Origin: Shimia biformata
GTDB lineage: Bacteria; Pseudomonadota; Alphaproteobacteria; Rhodobacterales; Rhodobacteraceae
Assembly (NCBI RefSeq): GCF_016888515.1
Contig: NZ_JAFEJK010000001.1
Span: 1,335,475-1,399,474 of the forward strand
Length of the DNA: 64,000 bases
Direction of reading: 5' to 3'
Every line of letters starts with the position of its first letter. The first letter of the stretch is position 1. Of the stretch, positions 35,667-44,787 are shown piece by piece. The translations under genes were made by a program, and so were the position numbers. The notes under the pieces are model-generated. The model saw only the letters and a list, made by a program, of their open reading frames with translations, did no database searches and had not been told where the DNA came from.

Positions 35667-37472
35667 ATGGCTGCTTACGAATACGAAACACATGACTATG
35701 ACGTGGTCGTCGTCGGGGCCGGTGGTGCCGGGCTGCGCGCCACGCTGGGGATGGCCGAACAGGGGCTGCGCACCGCCTGCGTGACCAAGGTGTTCCCGAC
35801 CCGTTCGCACACTGTTGCGGCGCAGGGCGGCATCGCGGCCTCGCTGGGCAACATGGGGCCCGACAGCTGGCAGTGGCATATGTATGACACGGTCAAGGGC
35901 TCTGACTGGCTGGGTGACACCGATGCGATGGAATACCTCGCCCGCGAAGCGCCCAAGGCGGTTTACGAGCTGGAACATTACGGCGTGCCGTTCTCGCGCA
36001 CCGAAGAGGGCAAGATCTATCAGCGTCCCTTTGGCGGTCACACCACCGAATTCGGCGAAGGCCCGCCCGTGCAGCGCACCTGCGCCGCCGCCGACCGGAC
36101 CGGCCACGCAATCCTGCACACGCTTTACGGCCAGTCGCTGAAAAACAACGCCGAGTTCTATATCGAATACTTTGCCATCGACCTCGTTATGTCCGAGGAC
36201 GGACAGTGTCAGGGCGTTGTCTGCTGGAAGCTGGACGATGGCACGATGCACGTCTTCAATGCCAAGATGGTGGTGCTGGCGACGGGCGGCTATGGCCGCG
36301 CCTATTTCAGCGCGACTTCAGCCCATACCTGCACCGGTGACGGGGGCGGCATGGTGGCCCGCGCGGGTCTGCCGCTGCAGGACATGGAGTTCGTGCAATT
36401 CCACCCGACCGGCATCTACGGCTCGGGCTGCCTGATCACCGAGGGCGCACGCGGCGAGGGCGGTTATCTGACCAACTCCGAAGGCGAGCGGTTCATGGAG
36501 CGCTATGCGCCCAACTACAAGGACCTCGCGCCGCGTGACTATGTCTCGCGTTCGATGACGATGGAAATCCGCGAAGGCCGCGGTGTGGGTGAGCATGGCG
36601 ACCATATTCACCTGAACCTGTCGCACCTGCCGGCCGAGGCGCTGGCGGAGCGTCTGCCCGGCATCTCGGAATCGGCAAAAATCTTCGCCGGTGTCGACGT
36701 GACCAAAGAGCCGATCCCGGTTCTGCCAACGGTGCATTACAACATGGGCGGCATCCCGACGAACTACTGGGGTGAGGTGCTGAACCCGACCAAGAAGGAC
36801 CCGACCGCCGTTGTGCCCGGCCTGATGGCCGTGGGTGAAGCGGGCTGTGCCTCGGTCCACGGTGCGAACCGCCTCGGCTCGAACTCGCTCATTGACCTTG
36901 TGGTCTTTGGCCGCGCCGCCGCGATCCGTGCTGGCAAGGTCGTCGATCCCGAAGCGCCGAACCCGGTTCTGAACCAGGCGTCGGTCGACAAGGCATTTGA
37001 CCGTTTCGACGCCGTCCGCCACGCCGATGGCGCGGTGCCGACCGCCGAATTGCGGCTTGAAATGCAGCGTACCATGCAGTCTGACGCAGCCGTGTTCCGC
37101 ACCGACAAGACCCTGAAAGAGGGTGTCGAGAAGATGACTGCGATCGCTGCCAAGATGGATGATCTCAAGGTCACCGATCGCAGCCTTGTCTGGAACAGCG
37201 ACCTGATGGAAACGCTGGAACTGGGCAACCTGATGCCGAACGCGCTGGCGACGATCCACGGGGCCGAGGCCCGCAAGGAAAGCCGTGGCGCGCATGCACA
37301 CGAGGATTACTCGGAGCGTGACGACAAGAACTGGCGTGTCCACACCGTAGCCCGCGTCGAGGGCAACAAGGTGGACCTCAGCTATCGTCCGGTGATCGTC
37401 GATCCTCTGACCAACGAGGATGAAGGCGGCATCAGCCTGAAGAAGATCGCGCCCAAGGCGCGGACATTCTAA
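35667..37472 (+). CDS. sdhA: succinate dehydrogenase flavoprotein subunit
   Basis: 601 residues from the ATG at 35667; the ORF extends 18 codons upstream but that part overlaps sdhD and lacks a ribosome site. The FAD-binding GAGGAG is at 18-23 and H48 in [10 protein letters not shown] is the covalent FAD attachment histidine. The succinate-binding and capping region around [21 protein letters not shown] (split across about 246-270) and [12 protein letters not shown] (about 290-305) carry catalytic arginine and histidine residues. It oxidises succinate to fumarate and passes electrons to SdhB. A sulfotransferase-like gene intervenes before sdhB. Confidence 0.96.
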   Translation: MAAYEYETHDYDVVVVGAGGAGLRATLGMAEQGLRTACVTKVFPTRSHTVAAQGGIAASLGNMGPDSWQWHMYDTVKGSDWLGDTDAMEYLAREAPKAVYELEHYGVPFSRTEEGKIYQRPFGGHTTEFGEGPPVQRTCAAADRTGHAILHTLYGQSLKNNAEFYIEYFAIDLVMSEDGQCQGVVCWKLDDGTMHVFNAKMVVLATGGYGRAYFSATSAHTCTGDGGGMVARAGLPLQDMEFVQFHPTGIYGSGCLITEGARGEGGYLTNSEGERFMERYAPNYKDLAPRDYVSRSMTMEIREGRGVGEHGDHIHLNLSHLPAEALAERLPGISESAKIFAGVDVTKEPIPVLPTVHYNMGGIPTNYWGEVLNPTKKDPTAVVPGLMAVGEAGCASVHGANRLGSNSLIDLVVFGRAAAIRAGKVVDPEAPNPVLNQASVDKAFDRFDAVRHADGAVPTAELRLEMQRTMQSDAAVFRTDKTLKEGVEKMTAIAAKMDDLKVTDRSLVWNSDLMETLELGNLMPNALATIHGAEARKESRGAHAHEDYSERDDKNWRVHTVARVEGNKVDLSYRPVIVDPLTNEDEGGISLKKIAPKARTF

Positions 37473-37491
37473 GGGGCGCTGGCGGGTGTCA

Positions 37492-38388
37492 ATGCGGATG
37501 GATAACGGTTCGGGTCGGCGGGTGATCGTGCATTGCGGCGCCCAGAAAACCGGCTCGACCGCGTTCCATCATTTCGTGCAGCAAAACCACGAGCGCTTGC
37601 GTGGGCGGGTTGAGATCCGCACGCCGCAGAAGGGCACAGTGACCCGCGACCTGGGTCGTACCTGCGCATTGTTCAGCCTCGACCTCGAGGCGCACGAAGA
37701 CGCGCTGGTCGCGCTGATCCAACAGATCGGCACAGATGTCGCAGCCACAGATTGCACCTGCATCATCAGCCATGAAAACATCGTTGGCGCGATGATGGGG
37801 CGGTCCGGTGTCACCACGCTTTACCCCGCGCTGCCAAAAATCATCGCGCTGTTTGAAAAGCACCTCGCCCCGGTCCAGCCGGTCTATGTCATCTATACCC
37901 GTGACATGGGTGCATGGAAGAAAAGCGTGCATAATCAGGCGGTCAAGTCCGACAGCTATGCCGGAACGCAGGCGCAGTTCCTTGCCGAGACCGAGGATTG
38001 CGGCACGTGGGAGCAGTTGGAACAGGACCTTGTGGCGCGGCTTGGCCGTGACCGGGTGGTGTTCTTCCGGCTTGAGGATGAGCCTGCGCAGGACCGGCCC
38101 GGCCAACAGCTACTGCGGCTTGCAGGCCTTTCCGAGGCCGAGATCGCCACGCTGGACCCGGTTCCCGGGCGCCGCAATGAAAGTCTGAACCCCGGCGCGC
38201 TGGAATTCATGCGGCAGATGAACGGGCTTGGCCTTGGCCGTCCCGCCCGCCGTCAGGTCGCCGCGCTGATCAAGAAAAACCCGGCATTGTTTGCCGAAGA
38301 CATCCACCCGGCGTCCCAGCCGGGCCACGTGATCCCAACGGGGGCCGATGCGCCTCTGCTTGACGAGACAGGAGAGAGAAATGGTTGA
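37492..38388 (+). CDS. sulfotransferase-like protein between sdhA and sdhB
   Basis: 298 residues from the ATG at 37492; a GTG two codons earlier and an ATG two codons later are alternatives, all with a weak ribosome site. [19 protein letters not shown] (about 11-29) is the 5'-phosphosulfate loop of PAPS-dependent sulfotransferases. The acceptor region is not conserved, so it may be a sulfotransferase or a related nucleotide-binding protein. No membrane segment is seen. It begins 20 bp after sdhA, and its last 8 bp overlap the sdhB start, so it must be expressed as part of the sdh operon. A role in the respiratory complex is not known for this family. It parallels the glycosyltransferases inserted in the suc operon. 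Confidence 0.7.
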   Translation: MRMDNGSGRRVIVHCGAQKTGSTAFHHFVQQNHERLRGRVEIRTPQKGTVTRDLGRTCALFSLDLEAHEDALVALIQQIGTDVAATDCTCIISHENIVGAMMGRSGVTTLYPALPKIIALFEKHLAPVQPVYVIYTRDMGAWKKSVHNQAVKSDSYAGTQAQFLAETEDCGTWEQLEQDLVARLGRDRVVFFRLEDEPAQDRPGQQLLRLAGLSEAEIATLDPVPGRRNESLNPGALEFMRQMNGLGLGRPARRQVAALIKKNPALFAEDIHPASQPGHVIPTGADAPLLDETGERNG

Positions 38389-39160
38389 ACTGACCCTCCC
38401 GAAGAATTCCAAGATCCAGACCGGCAAGACATGGCCCAAGCCCGAGGGCGCGACCAATGTCCGCAAGTTCCAGATCTATCGCTGGAACCCCGATGACGGG
38501 AAGAACCCGCAGGTCGACACCTATTTCCTCGACATGGACAAATGCGGCCCGATGGTTCTGGACGCGCTGATCAAGATCAAGAACGAGATCGACCCGACGC
38601 TGACCTTCCGCCGGTCCTGCCGCGAGGGGATTTGCGGGTCGTGCGCGATGAACATCGACGGGATCAACACGCTGGCCTGTATCTATGGCCTCGACGAGAT
38701 CAAGGGCGACGTGAAGATCTATCCGCTGCCACACATGCCGGTGGTCAAGGACCTGATCCCCGACCTGAACCACTTCTATGCCCAGCATGCGTCGATCATG
38801 CCTTGGCTGGAAACCAAGACCAACCGCCCCGCGAAAGAGTGGAAGCAGTCGATCGAGGACCGCAAGAAACTGGACGGTCTTTATGAATGCGTGATGTGCG
38901 CCAGCTGCTCGACATCCTGTCCCAGCTACTGGTGGAACAGCGACCGTTACCTTGGTCCCGCCGCCCTGCTGCATGCCTATCGCTGGATCATCGACAGCCG
39001 GGACGAGGCCACGGGCGAACGTCTGGATGCGCTTGAGGATCCGTTCAAGCTCTATCGCTGCCACACGATCATGAACTGCGCCAAGACCTGCCCCAAGGGT
39101 CTGAACCCGACCAAGGCAATTGCGTCGATCAAGAAAATGATGGTCGACCGCCACGTCTGA
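38381..39160 (+). CDS. sdhB: succinate dehydrogenase iron-sulfur subunit
   Basis: 259 residues from the ATG at 38381 with GGAGAG upstream. The [2Fe-2S] cluster ligands are C80, C85, C88 and C100 (CREGICGSC ... LAC). The C-terminal ferredoxin-type domain carries C170, C173, C176 and C180 ([11 protein letters not shown]), and C227, C233 and C237 ([11 protein letters not shown]), which together bind the [4Fe-4S] and [3Fe-4S] clusters. It carries electrons from SdhA to the membrane anchor. The sequence overlaps the sulfotransferase gene by 8 bp and is followed by the terminator at 39201-39229. Confidence 0.96.
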   Translation: MVELTLPKNSKIQTGKTWPKPEGATNVRKFQIYRWNPDDGKNPQVDTYFLDMDKCGPMVLDALIKIKNEIDPTLTFRRSCREGICGSCAMNIDGINTLACIYGLDEIKGDVKIYPLPHMPVVKDLIPDLNHFYAQHASIMPWLETKTNRPAKEWKQSIEDRKKLDGLYECVMCASCSTSCPSYWWNSDRYLGPAALLHAYRWIIDSRDEATGERLDALEDPFKLYRCHTIMNCAKTCPKGLNPTKAIASIKKMMVDRHV

Positions 39161-39200
39161 GCGATCTGAATAAATTGGTCCCGACTCAGGGGCCCGTGCT

Positions 39201-39229
39201 AGCCTCCCTGTCATTCAGGGAGGCTTTTT
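39201..39229 (+). terminator. rho-independent terminator of sdh whose 3' arm is the next ribosome site
   Basis: Perfect 10-bp stem AGCCTCCCTG (39201-39210) / CAGGGAGGCT (39216-39225) with a 5-nt loop is followed by TTTT. The BNR gene starts at 39231, only two bases further on. The AGGGAGG within the 3' arm is that gene's only visible Shine-Dalgarno, at 7 nt spacing. So the hairpin ends the sdh message and, when read through, hides the ribosome site of the next gene. Confidence 0.85.
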
Positions 39230-39230
39230 C

Positions 39231-40388
39231 ATGTGCGCGGACATTACGGTGCTTGTAGGCACCACCAAGGGGGCGTTCTTGTTGTCGTCGGACAAGGGGC
39301 GCCAGGACTGGTCGCTGACCGGCCCGCATTGCGACGGCTGGTCGATCAACCACGTGATCGGAGACGCCGGGACGGGGCAGCTTTGGGCAGGGGGCGGCGG
39401 CGAATGGCCCGGCGCCGGGGTCTGGCGGTCAGCGGATGGTGGCGACAGCTGGTCGTTAACCAAGCTTTCGGGCGGGCAACAGGACGAATGGGCCGCCAGT
39501 GACCCGGAATTTGCCAAGATCATCAACTGGGAGCCGCAGGATTTCCCATTCACCGGCCAGATCGAAAATGTCTGGTCCCTGAGCCGCGCGCATGGGCGGC
39601 TCTGGGCCGGGGGCAAACCGGGGGTATTGCTGGTGTCCGAGGATGACGGTGCGACATGGGCGCTGAATGACGGGTTCGCCAATTTCCCTGGGCGCGAAAA
39701 CTGGAGCCCCGGCGCGGCGGGGCTGGTCCTGCATACGATTGTTCCCCATCCCCAGGACCCTGCAAAGGTCTGGTTGGGGATTTCGTCGGCAGGGGTGTTT
39801 GCCTCGGAGGATGGCGGCCAAAGCTGGGAGCGGCGCAACCGCATGTCCAACGCCGATGCCTGCGGCCACCACGACCACCCCGCCGCGCCGCGCGACGGTG
39901 AGACCGGGCATTGCGTGCATAACATGGTGCGCGCCGACGGGACGGGTGATCTGCTCTATCAGCAGAACCACCACGGCGTCTGGCGGTCTTCGGATGGCGG
40001 GCGCAGCTGGGATGACATCACTGCCGGCCTGCCCTCGACATTTGGGTTCCCAATCGCAGTAAACCCGCATGACCCCGACATGATCTGGGTGCTGCCGCTC
40101 AATGGCGACTCGATCGGGCGCTATCCGCCCGATGCGTCGGCCGCCGTGTGGAAGTCTGCGGACCGGGGCGAGACCTGGACCGCCTGCCGCGAAGGGTTGC
40201 CGCAAGGGAGGTGTTTCTTCACGGTCCTGCGGCAGGCGATGGCAACGGACCAGCGGGCGCAAACAGGGGTCTATTTTGGCACCAACACCGGCTCGGTCTT
40301 TGTCAGTCGCGATGAGGGCGAGACGTGGCAGGAGATTGCCGAACACCTGCCGACCATCCTGAGCGTCGAGGTGCTGGACCGCGGGTGA
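39231..40388 (+). CDS. BNR/sialidase-like repeat protein (WD40/YVTN superfamily fold)
   Basis: 385 residues, beta-propeller type. Asp-box/BNR repeats are spaced along the sequence: SSDKGRQDW (about 19-27), SADGGDSW (about 65-72), SEDDGATW (about 136-143), SEDGGQSW (about 193-200), SSDGGRSW (about 253-260), SADRGETW (about 309-316) and SRDEGETW (about 360-367). That makes roughly seven repeats, consistent with one propeller. There is no signal peptide and no clear catalytic residue set, so it should not be taken to be a true sialidase. Its start is inside the sdh terminator region (see 39201-39229), which probably keeps its expression low. Confidence 0.75.
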   Translation: MCADITVLVGTTKGAFLLSSDKGRQDWSLTGPHCDGWSINHVIGDAGTGQLWAGGGGEWPGAGVWRSADGGDSWSLTKLSGGQQDEWAASDPEFAKIINWEPQDFPFTGQIENVWSLSRAHGRLWAGGKPGVLLVSEDDGATWALNDGFANFPGRENWSPGAAGLVLHTIVPHPQDPAKVWLGISSAGVFASEDGGQSWERRNRMSNADACGHHDHPAAPRDGETGHCVHNMVRADGTGDLLYQQNHHGVWRSSDGGRSWDDITAGLPSTFGFPIAVNPHDPDMIWVLPLNGDSIGRYPPDASAAVWKSADRGETWTACREGLPQGRCFFTVLRQAMATDQRAQTGVYFGTNTGSVFVSRDEGETWQEIAEHLPTILSVEVLDRG

Positions 40389-40506
40389 CGTTGCGACATT
40401 TGCCTTTTTTGCATGGCCGGTATCGCCATTCATGGGATGAAACCGTGTGCTTTGGAGCTTATGTTCCTGGGCAGGGAGGGGATCCGACCCTAAGGAACCC
40501 GAAATC

Positions 40507-40659
40507 ATGTCCGACCCGAAGAATACCCCCGAAAACGCCGCTGCACGGGCGCTGGAACTGCTTGAACAGTCCTATGCCTACTATTCCCAGCCTCTCAGCG
40601 TGATCGAAACCGGCAAAGTCAAAGACGAGACCTATTACGAATACGTCAAGGCCGCCTGA
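40507..40659 (+). CDS. 50-residue conserved small protein
   Basis: Reads MSDPKNTPENAAARALELLE then QSYAYYSQPLSVIETGKVKD and ETYYEYVKAA. It is soluble, helical at the start and aromatic-rich at the end (YYEY). AAGGA lies about 8 nt upstream, and a proper terminator follows at 40682, so it appears to be an independent single-gene unit. I know it only as the kind of small Rhodobacteraceae protein of unknown function. The region 40389-40506 between the BNR gene and this one holds no other gene. Confidence 0.68.
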   Translation: MSDPKNTPENAAARALELLEQSYAYYSQPLSVIETGKVKDETYYEYVKAA

Positions 40660-40681
40660 GGCCGGGACAGTTCGAAGATGC

Positions 40682-40706
40682 GGGCGCCCTTGCAGGCGCC
40701 CTTTTT
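40682..40706 (+). terminator. rho-independent terminator after the 50-aa gene
   Basis: GGGCGCC (40682-40688) / GGCGCCC (40695-40701) with a 6-nt loop is followed by TTTTT. It lies 22 bp after the stop of the 50-residue gene and 69 bp before the FAD dehydrogenase. Confidence 0.88.
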
Positions 40707-40775
40707 CGTTTACGCAAGGTTGACCTTGGCGCGGCCCCGGCCCGGCGCTAGCCTTCCAGCAAGGGAGGAATGTCT

Positions 40776-42422
40776 ATGGCGGATGCGGATGTAATCATCG
40801 TTGGCTCGGGCCTTGCGGGGCTGGTGGCGGCAAGCGAGGCGGTCGCGCGCGGCAAGAAGGTGCTGCTGCTGGATCAGGAAGGCCCGCAATCCATCGGTGG
40901 GCAGGCCTTCTGGTCGCTTGGTGGTCTATTCATGATCGACACGCCGGAACAGCGGCGCATGGGCATCCGCGACAGCCACGCATTGGCCCGCACCGATTGG
41001 CTGGGCTCGGCCCAGTTCGACCGTGCCGAGGATGAAAACCCCCGCAAGGTCGCCGATGCCTTCCTCGATTTTGCGGCCGGAGAGATGCGCCCCTGGCTGT
41101 CATCCATCGGGATGCGCTGGTTCCCGGTTGTCGGCTGGGCCGAGCGTGGTGGCGAGATGGCGCATGGCCACGGTAATTCCGTGCCCCGGTTCCACGTAAC
41201 ATGGGGCGTCGGCCCCGGTGTGGTCGCACCGTTTGAACACATGGTGAAAGAGGCCGAAAAAGCCGGCAAGCTGACGATGGGTTTTCGCCACAAGGTCACC
41301 GGACTGATCGTCGAAGGCGGCGTCGTGAAAGGGGTCGAGGGCTCGATTTTGGCCGATGACAATGCCGAACGCGGACGCTCGACCAATCGCGAGGTGAAAG
41401 GCGACTTCAGTTATCGCGCGGAGGCGGTTGTTCTGACCACCGGCGGGATCGGCGGCGACCATGACATGGTGCGCCGCTACTGGCCCGAGGACCGGCTGGG
41501 CAAGGCGCCGAAACGCATGGTTGCGGGTGTCCCCGACTATGTCGACGGCCAAATGCAGCGCGTCGCCGAAGGCGCAGGCGCGGCGATCATCAACGGCGAC
41601 CGCATGTGGCATTACACTGAAGGTTTGGCGAACTGGGACCCGATCTGGCCGAACCACGGCATCCGCATCCTGCCGGGGCCGTCCTCGATGTGGTTCGACG
41701 CGCTGGGTCAGCGGATGGAGGCACCGTATCTGCCCGGGTTCGACAGCCTTGGCACGCTGAAACGCATCCTGTCCACGGGGCATGAACACAGCTGGTTCAT
41801 CCTGACCCAGAAGATCATCGAAAAGGAATTTGCGCTTTCGGGGTCGGAACAGAACCCCGACCTGGCCTCGGGCAAGTGGTCCGAGGTGCTGAAATCCCGC
41901 ATCGCAAGCAAGGGCGCCCCGGCCCCGGTCGAGGCGTTCAAACAGCATGGCGAAGATTTTGTCGTTGCCGACGACCTGGCGGCACTGGTCGAGGGTATGA
42001 ACAAGATCACGCCCGACGTACCGCTGGACGTGACCAAAATCCGCACCCAGATCGAAGCGCGGGACATGCAGATCGACAACCCGTTCAGCAAGGACGCGCA
42101 GGTAACCGCCATTCGCGGCGCGCGCCAGTATCGGGGTGACAAGCTGATCCGCACGGCGAAGCCCCACAAGATACTGAACCCGGATAACGGCCCGCTGATC
42201 GCGGTGCGGCTGAACATCCTGACGCGGAAATCGCTGGGCGGGTTGCACACGGATCTTGGCGGGCAGGTGCTGAAACCCGACGGGTCGGCCTTTCAGGGGT
42301 TGTTCGCAGCCGGAGAGGTTGCGGGATTCGGTGGGGGTGGTTACCACGGCTATAATGCGCTTGAGGGCACGTTCCTTGGCGGTTGCATCTTCTCGGGACG
42401 GGCCGTGGGCCGATCTGTGTGA
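40776..42422 (+). CDS. FAD-binding dehydrogenase (KstD/fumarate reductase flavoprotein-like)
   Basis: 548 residues from the ATG at 40776, 7 nt after GGAGG; an ATG at 40770 lies directly on the ribosome site. The FAD fold starts with VIIVGSGLAGLVAASEA (about 6-22) and QSIGGQAFWSLGGLF (about 43-57). Conserved segments such as FHVTWGVGPGVV (about 140-152) and, near the C-terminus, the flavin-contacting GGFGGGGYHGYNALEGTFLG-like run fit the putative FAD-binding dehydrogenase family close to 3-ketosteroid 1-dehydrogenases. The substrate cannot be read off, and fumarate-type organic acids or cyclic ketones are possible. Single gene, followed by the ornithine decarboxylase leader. Confidence 0.8.
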   Translation: MADADVIIVGSGLAGLVAASEAVARGKKVLLLDQEGPQSIGGQAFWSLGGLFMIDTPEQRRMGIRDSHALARTDWLGSAQFDRAEDENPRKVADAFLDFAAGEMRPWLSSIGMRWFPVVGWAERGGEMAHGHGNSVPRFHVTWGVGPGVVAPFEHMVKEAEKAGKLTMGFRHKVTGLIVEGGVVKGVEGSILADDNAERGRSTNREVKGDFSYRAEAVVLTTGGIGGDHDMVRRYWPEDRLGKAPKRMVAGVPDYVDGQMQRVAEGAGAAIINGDRMWHYTEGLANWDPIWPNHGIRILPGPSSMWFDALGQRMEAPYLPGFDSLGTLKRILSTGHEHSWFILTQKIIEKEFALSGSEQNPDLASGKWSEVLKSRIASKGAPAPVEAFKQHGEDFVVADDLAALVEGMNKITPDVPLDVTKIRTQIEARDMQIDNPFSKDAQVTAIRGARQYRGDKLIRTAKPHKILNPDNGPLIAVRLNILTRKSLGGLHTDLGGQVLKPDGSAFQGLFAAGEVAGFGGGGYHGYNALEGTFLGGCIFSGRAVGRSV

Positions 42423-42655
42423 AAATGGTCACAATAGAGGGTTCGTCAAGTCATTGAAAATAGGCGAAAAACAAAGTTTTTTTCGTCGGGCCGAAATTTT
42501 TTCTTGATTGAAAACGCCATTGGCCCGATATGGCAAATCAAGACGCCAACGCACGCGCCTCTGTCGTAAGGGACGCCCCCTATGGTTACGTAGCGACGGT
42601 AACGTCTCCCTTTGAACTGTTCGGTCGGAAACGGCCAGGTCTTTTGGAGATGACC
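42423..42655 (+). promoter_or_regulatory. ornithine decarboxylase leader with RNA hairpins (candidate speF-type element)
   Basis: This 233-bp gap has no convincing gene. Its start is A/T-rich with an imperfect terminator-like stem (about 42463-42483), probably for the upstream gene. Further on, GTTAC (42585-42589) pairs with GTAAC (42599-42603), and near the start GGTC (42638-42641) can pair with GACC (42652-42655), leaving the GGAG ribosome site (42646-42649) in the loop. A speF RNA element upstream of ornithine decarboxylase is known in alphaproteobacteria, and polyamine control would fit, but I assign it only by position. An in-frame ATG at 42530 exists but is better read as untranslated leader. 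Confidence 0.45.
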
Positions 42656-43831
42656 ATGTACGCATACGCAACCGGGGCTTTCGCTCCCGAAACCAATACC
42701 CGTTCCCTGTCGCGCGCAGAAGCGTTCATCCTGGAAAACCGGTTCGACCGTCCGACCCTTGTTCTGGACACCGAGGCCGTTGCCCGTCAATTCGGTGCGC
42801 TGAAAGCCGGTCTTGGCCGTGCCGCCATCCACTATGCCGTGAAAGCCAACCCCGCGCCCGAAATCCTGAAGACGCTGGTTGGTCTGGGTGGCCGCTTCGA
42901 CGCCGCCAGCCGTGCCGAGATCGAAATGTGCCTCGCCGCCGGTGCTGCGCCTCAGCATATCTCGTTTGGAAATACCGTGAAGAAACCGGCCGACATCGCC
43001 TTTGCCTATGGCGCAGGGGTTGAGCTGTTTGCGGTCGACGCCGAAGAGGAAATGGAAAAGATCGCCGCCAACGCCCCCGGCGCCAAGGTCTATGTCCGCC
43101 TGATCGTGGAAGCCACCGAAGCCGACTGGCCGCTGACCCGCAAGTTCGGCTGCGCGCCTTCGAAAGCGGTATCGCTGATGGATTATGCCGTGTCGCTGGG
43201 CCTGCGTCCGGTGGGCGTGTCCTTCCATGTCGGCTCGCAAACCCGCCGCGCATCGATGTGGGCGCCGATCCTGGATCAGGTTGCCGATGTCTGGGCTGAC
43301 GCCAAGGCCGCCGGCCACGACCTGTCGGTTCTCAATATCGGCGGCGGTTTCCCCGCCTTCTATGGCGAGGAAGTGCAGGGCGCGACCTCTTACGCCGCAG
43401 AAGTCATGGGCCAGATTGCCGCCCGTTTCGGCGACGTCACCCACATCATGGCAGAGCCCGGCCGTGGCCTTGTCGCCGAATGTGGCGCCATCGCCGCCGA
43501 AGTGCTGCTGGTCAGCCGCAAATCGGAAACTGACCTGCACCGCTGGGTGTTCCTCGATATCGGCAAGTTCTCGGGCCTGGCCGAAACCATGGACGAGGCG
43601 ATCCGCTATCAGTTCCTGACAGAACGTGACCACGAAGACACCGGCCCCTGCATCCTGGCCGGCCCGTCCTGCGACAGCGTCGACGTGCTTTACGAGAAGA
43701 AGCCCGTGCAATTGCCGCTAGGCCTGAAATCGGGTGACCGTATCGTGATCCGCAACTGCGGTGCCTATACCTCGACTTATGCCACCATTGGCTTCAACGG
43801 CTTCCCGCCGCTGGACGTCATCGCAATCTGA
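42656..43831 (+). CDS. ornithine decarboxylase (alanine-racemase fold, type III PLP)
   Basis: 391 residues from the ATG at 42656; an ATG six bases earlier sits right on the ribosome site. It forms putrescine from ornithine. The PLP lysine is K63 in HYAVKANPAP, and the barrel motifs follow: SFHVGSQT (about 182-189), LNIGGGFP, EPGRGLV near 266 and GPSCDSVD near 335, whose cysteine reaches into the partner subunit. This is the eukaryote-like ODC type common in alphaproteobacteria and not the large inducible form. It may also decarboxylate lysine; the family includes such bifunctional members. It stands alone after the structured leader. Confidence 0.88.
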   Translation: MYAYATGAFAPETNTRSLSRAEAFILENRFDRPTLVLDTEAVARQFGALKAGLGRAAIHYAVKANPAPEILKTLVGLGGRFDAASRAEIEMCLAAGAAPQHISFGNTVKKPADIAFAYGAGVELFAVDAEEEMEKIAANAPGAKVYVRLIVEATEADWPLTRKFGCAPSKAVSLMDYAVSLGLRPVGVSFHVGSQTRRASMWAPILDQVADVWADAKAAGHDLSVLNIGGGFPAFYGEEVQGATSYAAEVMGQIAARFGDVTHIMAEPGRGLVAECGAIAAEVLLVSRKSETDLHRWVFLDIGKFSGLAETMDEAIRYQFLTERDHEDTGPCILAGPSCDSVDVLYEKKPVQLPLGLKSGDRIVIRNCGAYTSTYATIGFNGFPPLDVIAI

Positions 43832-43893
43832 CACTTGCCAATCCCGGGGAGGGAGGGTTCATTTGGGGGACGTCCGACAAACGGAGCCCCTGA

Positions 43894-44754
43894 ATGACCC
43901 GCAATCCCGCATTTCACCCACCCGCCGACGCCGACGCCCGCCGCGCTGTGACGCCGGTGATCTGCTATCCCGTGGAAACGCTGCCAAAGCCCGACATGGC
44001 GCTTTACCTGGGCGCGCGGGATGGGGTGAGAAAGGTGGATGAGGTGCTTGTTCCACCTCGCGACGCGCGGTGTTTTCGGGTTCCTGCGGGGCATTTCTTT
44101 CGCATCACATCCGTCGATGGTCCGCAGGTCGGTGATCTGAACCTTTGGCGTGCCGATGATTTGGGGGAACGGTTCTATTCCGGCAAGACCCGCGCGCTGC
44201 ACGGCTCGCATGTTTCGACCGGGGACCGGTTGTGGTCCGGCCTCCCGTGGCTGCGCCCGATGGCGACCATCGTGGCGGATACGCTGGAATGGTACGGGAT
44301 CGACGAATTTGGCGGAGCGGTTCATGACGTGATCGGCACGCGCTGCGACCCCTACACGGGCAACTTGTTGTCCGGCACCCAGTATCACCATTGCTGCCAT
44401 TCCAACCTCACCCGCGCATTGGCGGAAATGACCGGCCTGTCTCTGCTCGACGCCGAACCTCATGTGCATGACGTGCTCAACGTCTTCATGTGCACCGGGT
44501 TCACTCGCGAGACCGGGCAATACTTCATGAAGGCCAGCCCAGTGCGCCCCGGCGATTTCATCGAGTTCTTCGCCGAGATCGACCTACTGGGCGCACTCAG
44601 CGCCTGTCCCGGCGGGGATTGCGGGGCCGAGCATTCTTCGGACTCGGCCCCCTGTTTCCCTCTTCTGGTCGAGGTGTTTGCCCCCGCACCCGGCGCGCTT
44701 GACGGATGGGCGTCCCCCGAGGTGAACAGATACGACCGCAGTCACGGGGTTTGA
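43894..44754 (+). CDS. DUF1989 / urea carboxylase-associated family protein
   Basis: 286 residues of the DUF1989 type, a family found with urea carboxylase and with amino-acid decarboxylase-like genes. Conserved features include GHFFRITSVDGPQVGDLNLW (about 65-84), SGKTRALHGSHVSTGDRLWS, HCCHSNLTRAL near 168-178 and a Cys/His-rich CxGGDCGAEH segment near 245, which could bind metal. A copy of the 23-nt repeat lies just beyond its end. It is 62 bp after the ornithine decarboxylase gene in the same direction, so the pair may be cotranscribed. Function unproven; proposed roles of the family are in urea or guanidine metabolism. Confidence 0.8.
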   Translation: MTRNPAFHPPADADARRAVTPVICYPVETLPKPDMALYLGARDGVRKVDEVLVPPRDARCFRVPAGHFFRITSVDGPQVGDLNLWRADDLGERFYSGKTRALHGSHVSTGDRLWSGLPWLRPMATIVADTLEWYGIDEFGGAVHDVIGTRCDPYTGNLLSGTQYHHCCHSNLTRALAEMTGLSLLDAEPHVHDVLNVFMCTGFTRETGQYFMKASPVRPGDFIEFFAEIDLLGALSACPGGDCGAEHSSDSAPCFPLLVEVFAPAPGALDGWASPEVNRYDRSHGV

Positions 44755-44764
44755 GGTTGGCGGC

Positions 44765-44787
44765 GGGTATTTGTGACCAGCAAAAAG
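44765..44787. repeat. second copy of the 23-nt intergenic repeat
   Basis: Identical over 23 nt to the right arm of the inverted repeat at 9496-9520 (opposite strand). It starts GGGTATTTGTGACC and ends AGCAAAAAG. It lies in the 33-bp gap between convergent genes, the same context as the first copy (end of a gene), so it is probably a dispersed 3'-end element. Confidence 0.75.

Noticed and set aside
39231-40388. True sialidase activity of the BNR protein
   Set aside because: Only Asp-box repeats are visible; the catalytic arginine triad and signal peptide of sialidases are not apparent.
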